6,616 nt of DNA. Origin: Candidatus Margulisiibacteriota bacterium (GTDB taxonomy: Bacteria > Margulisbacteria > WOR-1 > O2-12-FULL-45-9). Within the stretch, counting starts at the first letter, position 1; each line of letters begins with the position of its first letter. Where the stretch lies: contig JAHIZU010000190.1 of NCBI GenBank assembly GCA_018814265.1, forward strand, positions 1 through 6,616, in the 5' to 3' direction. Positions 5,805 to 6,616 of this stretch are shown here, in pieces. The notes below the pieces were generated by a model. It was given only the letters and a program-made list of their open reading frames with translations. It searched no databases and was not told the DNA's origin. The position numbers and the translations under genes were made by a program.

Positions 5805-6421
5805 TATTTCGTTGTTTTCTTTTTCCTTCTCTTAAGAGATCTTGTTCTAATCTTGCCTTTTGCCTGCTTTGGCCTAAGCGCCATTGAGCTGACCTTAAGC
5901 AGCAACATTTCATTCTCGACTTTCAACCTTTCACATTCCTTGCTCAATGAAATGTTGCTCTTTCTGAGCATCTTTTCCGCCTGGGCGATCTCTTCAGTCT
6001 CCGCAGCTATATTAGCCAGCCGTTCTTTAAGCTCTATATTTTCCTGCTGCAGCCAGGTTTTGACTTTGCTCAATTCGGTCACGTCTTCTTGCAGCCCCTG
6101 GAGAGCGGCGGTTTTCTCTGAGGCAACACTGACCGGCTCCTCAGGGATAACAGCACAAGTTAAAACACTGTTACGTTTATAGACCTCATAGCCTTTGGCA
6201 GCAGACATGGTGGCCAAAGACAGCGCCAGCAATGAGGCGATCAGAATAGAAAAGTCCGGCGATTGCTTGACCGTACTGCGATTCAGGACCTCGGACAGGG
6301 TTGGCGCCTGCTGGCTAACAAACCACCAGCGGGTAACCAACACCCCGGCAATAAGGATCAGGACCAGGAGCCAAGCCATTACAAACCGGTTGCCAAACAA
6401 TTCTTTCAGTTTACTTTTCAT
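5804..6421 (-). CDS. Inner-membrane protein with cytoplasmic coiled coil and basic tail (unknown)
   Basis: 205-residue protein that I cannot assign to a family. Two hydrophobic helices lie at about 13-34 (W17-L-L-V-L-I-L-I) and 57-76 (I59-L-I-A-S-L-L-A-L-S-L-A), joined by a loop of about 22 residues. The positive-inside rule (K2, K4, K6 before helix 1; K76, K82, R83 after helix 2) puts both termini in the cytoplasm. Residues about 103-178 are heptad-rich (L107, L110, V114, L118, L124, L131, L135) and predicted coiled coil. The last 25 residues are strongly basic (K-R-R-K-K-K near the end) and could bind RNA, DNA or an acidic surface. The ATG at 6421 is supported by AAAGGGGA 8 nt upstream; a longer reading frame to 6487 only translates the tRNA-Phe gene. 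It follows tRNA-Phe by 36 bp and overlaps the DNFE gene by one base, so it probably starts the three-gene envelope group. Confidence 0.85.
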   Translation of the reverse strand: MKSKLKELFGNRFVMAWLLVLILIAGVLVTRWWFVSQQAPTLSEVLNRSTVKQSPDFSILIASLLALSLATMSAAKGYEVYKRNSVLTCAVIPEEPVSVASEKTAALQGLQEDVTELSKVKTWLQQENIELKERLANIAAETEEIAQAEKMLRKSNISLSKECERLKVENEMLLLKVSSMALRPKQAKGKIRTRSLKRRKKKTTK

Positions 6422-6429
6422 TAATACAT

Positions 6430-6437
6430 TCCCCTTT
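6430..6437 (-). promoter_or_regulatory. Ribosome binding site fixing the coiled-coil gene start
   Basis: AAAGGGGA, 8 nt before the ATG at 6421. This supports a start after tRNA-Phe and not the longer in-frame extension through the tRNA gene. Confidence 0.65.
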
Positions 6438-6457
6438 CTATTAAAATATTCAAGGTA

Positions 6458-6530
<73 letters not shown>

Positions 6531-6543
6531 ACTTTTCAAAATT

Positions 6544-6616
6544 TGACCTGGCTGGGGTTCGAACCCAGGACCCTTTGCTTAAAAGGCAAATGCTCTACCA
6601 ACTGAGCTACCAGGTC
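6544..6616 (-). tRNA. tRNA-Lys (anticodon UUU)
   Basis: Complete 73-nt cloverleaf whose 5' end is the last base of the window. The acceptor stem GACCTGG/CCAGGTC is perfect, the D arm is GCTCAGTTGGTAGAGC, the anticodon stem TTTGC/GCAAA encloses CTTTTAA with anticodon TTT, and the T arm is CTGGG/CCCAG with TTCGAAC. Discriminator A73, no encoded CCA. Its promoter would lie off the right edge. Confidence 0.97.

Noticed and set aside
6421..6429. Two-codon upstream frame (ATG TAT TAA) overlapping the coiled-coil start
   Set aside because: Its ATG is directly against the ribosome site, too close for initiation; most likely chance in an AT-rich leader.

Overview
All supported genes lie on the minus strand, so the window reads right to left. 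GC content looks moderate (my impression, not computed). It is bacterial: class B penicillin-binding protein, DNA polymerase III delta subunit, bacterial TrpRS, sigma70-type promoters. The mix of core genes, tRNAs without encoded CCA, and secreted DNFE-type and TPR proteins with no close relatives I can name suggests an uncultured lineage, perhaps Margulisbacteria/WOR-1. That placement is an impression, not a demonstration.

Upstream half (6616 to 3558): tRNA-Lys(UUU), tRNA-Phe(GAA), then three envelope genes. These are a two-helix membrane protein with a cytoplasmic coiled coil and very basic tail, a secreted DNFE/CBM11-like jelly-roll protein, and a 494-residue exported protein with an Ig-like region, an SH3-like domain, four TPRs and an unassigned C-terminal domain. 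tRNA-Thr(UGU) follows 6 bp after the last stop. Spacings are -1, 35 and 6 bp and I see no terminator, so tRNAs and mRNAs probably share a transcript.

Downstream half (3557 to 1): a 104-bp spacer with the best promoter in the window (TTGTAA-17-TATAAT) precedes tRNA-Thr(CGU). Only 16 bp later a metallo-beta-lactamase-fold hydrolase begins, followed without real gaps by holA, an FtsI/SpoVD-type transpeptidase and trpS, which runs off the left edge. An internal extended -10 promoter may give trpS its own transcript with a very short leader.

The right-hand trio may form an envelope module of unknown role; the left-hand genes are housekeeping (replication, septal or cell-wall synthesis, translation) in one operon led by a tRNA. 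The main oddities are a perfect 16-bp palindrome inserted in frame in the hydrolase gene, a transpeptidase that seems to lack about 40 residues of its N-terminal pedestal region, and the tRNA-mRNA arrangement itself. I see no CRISPR array, insertion sequence or defence system. No stretch over about 105 bp is without a gene.
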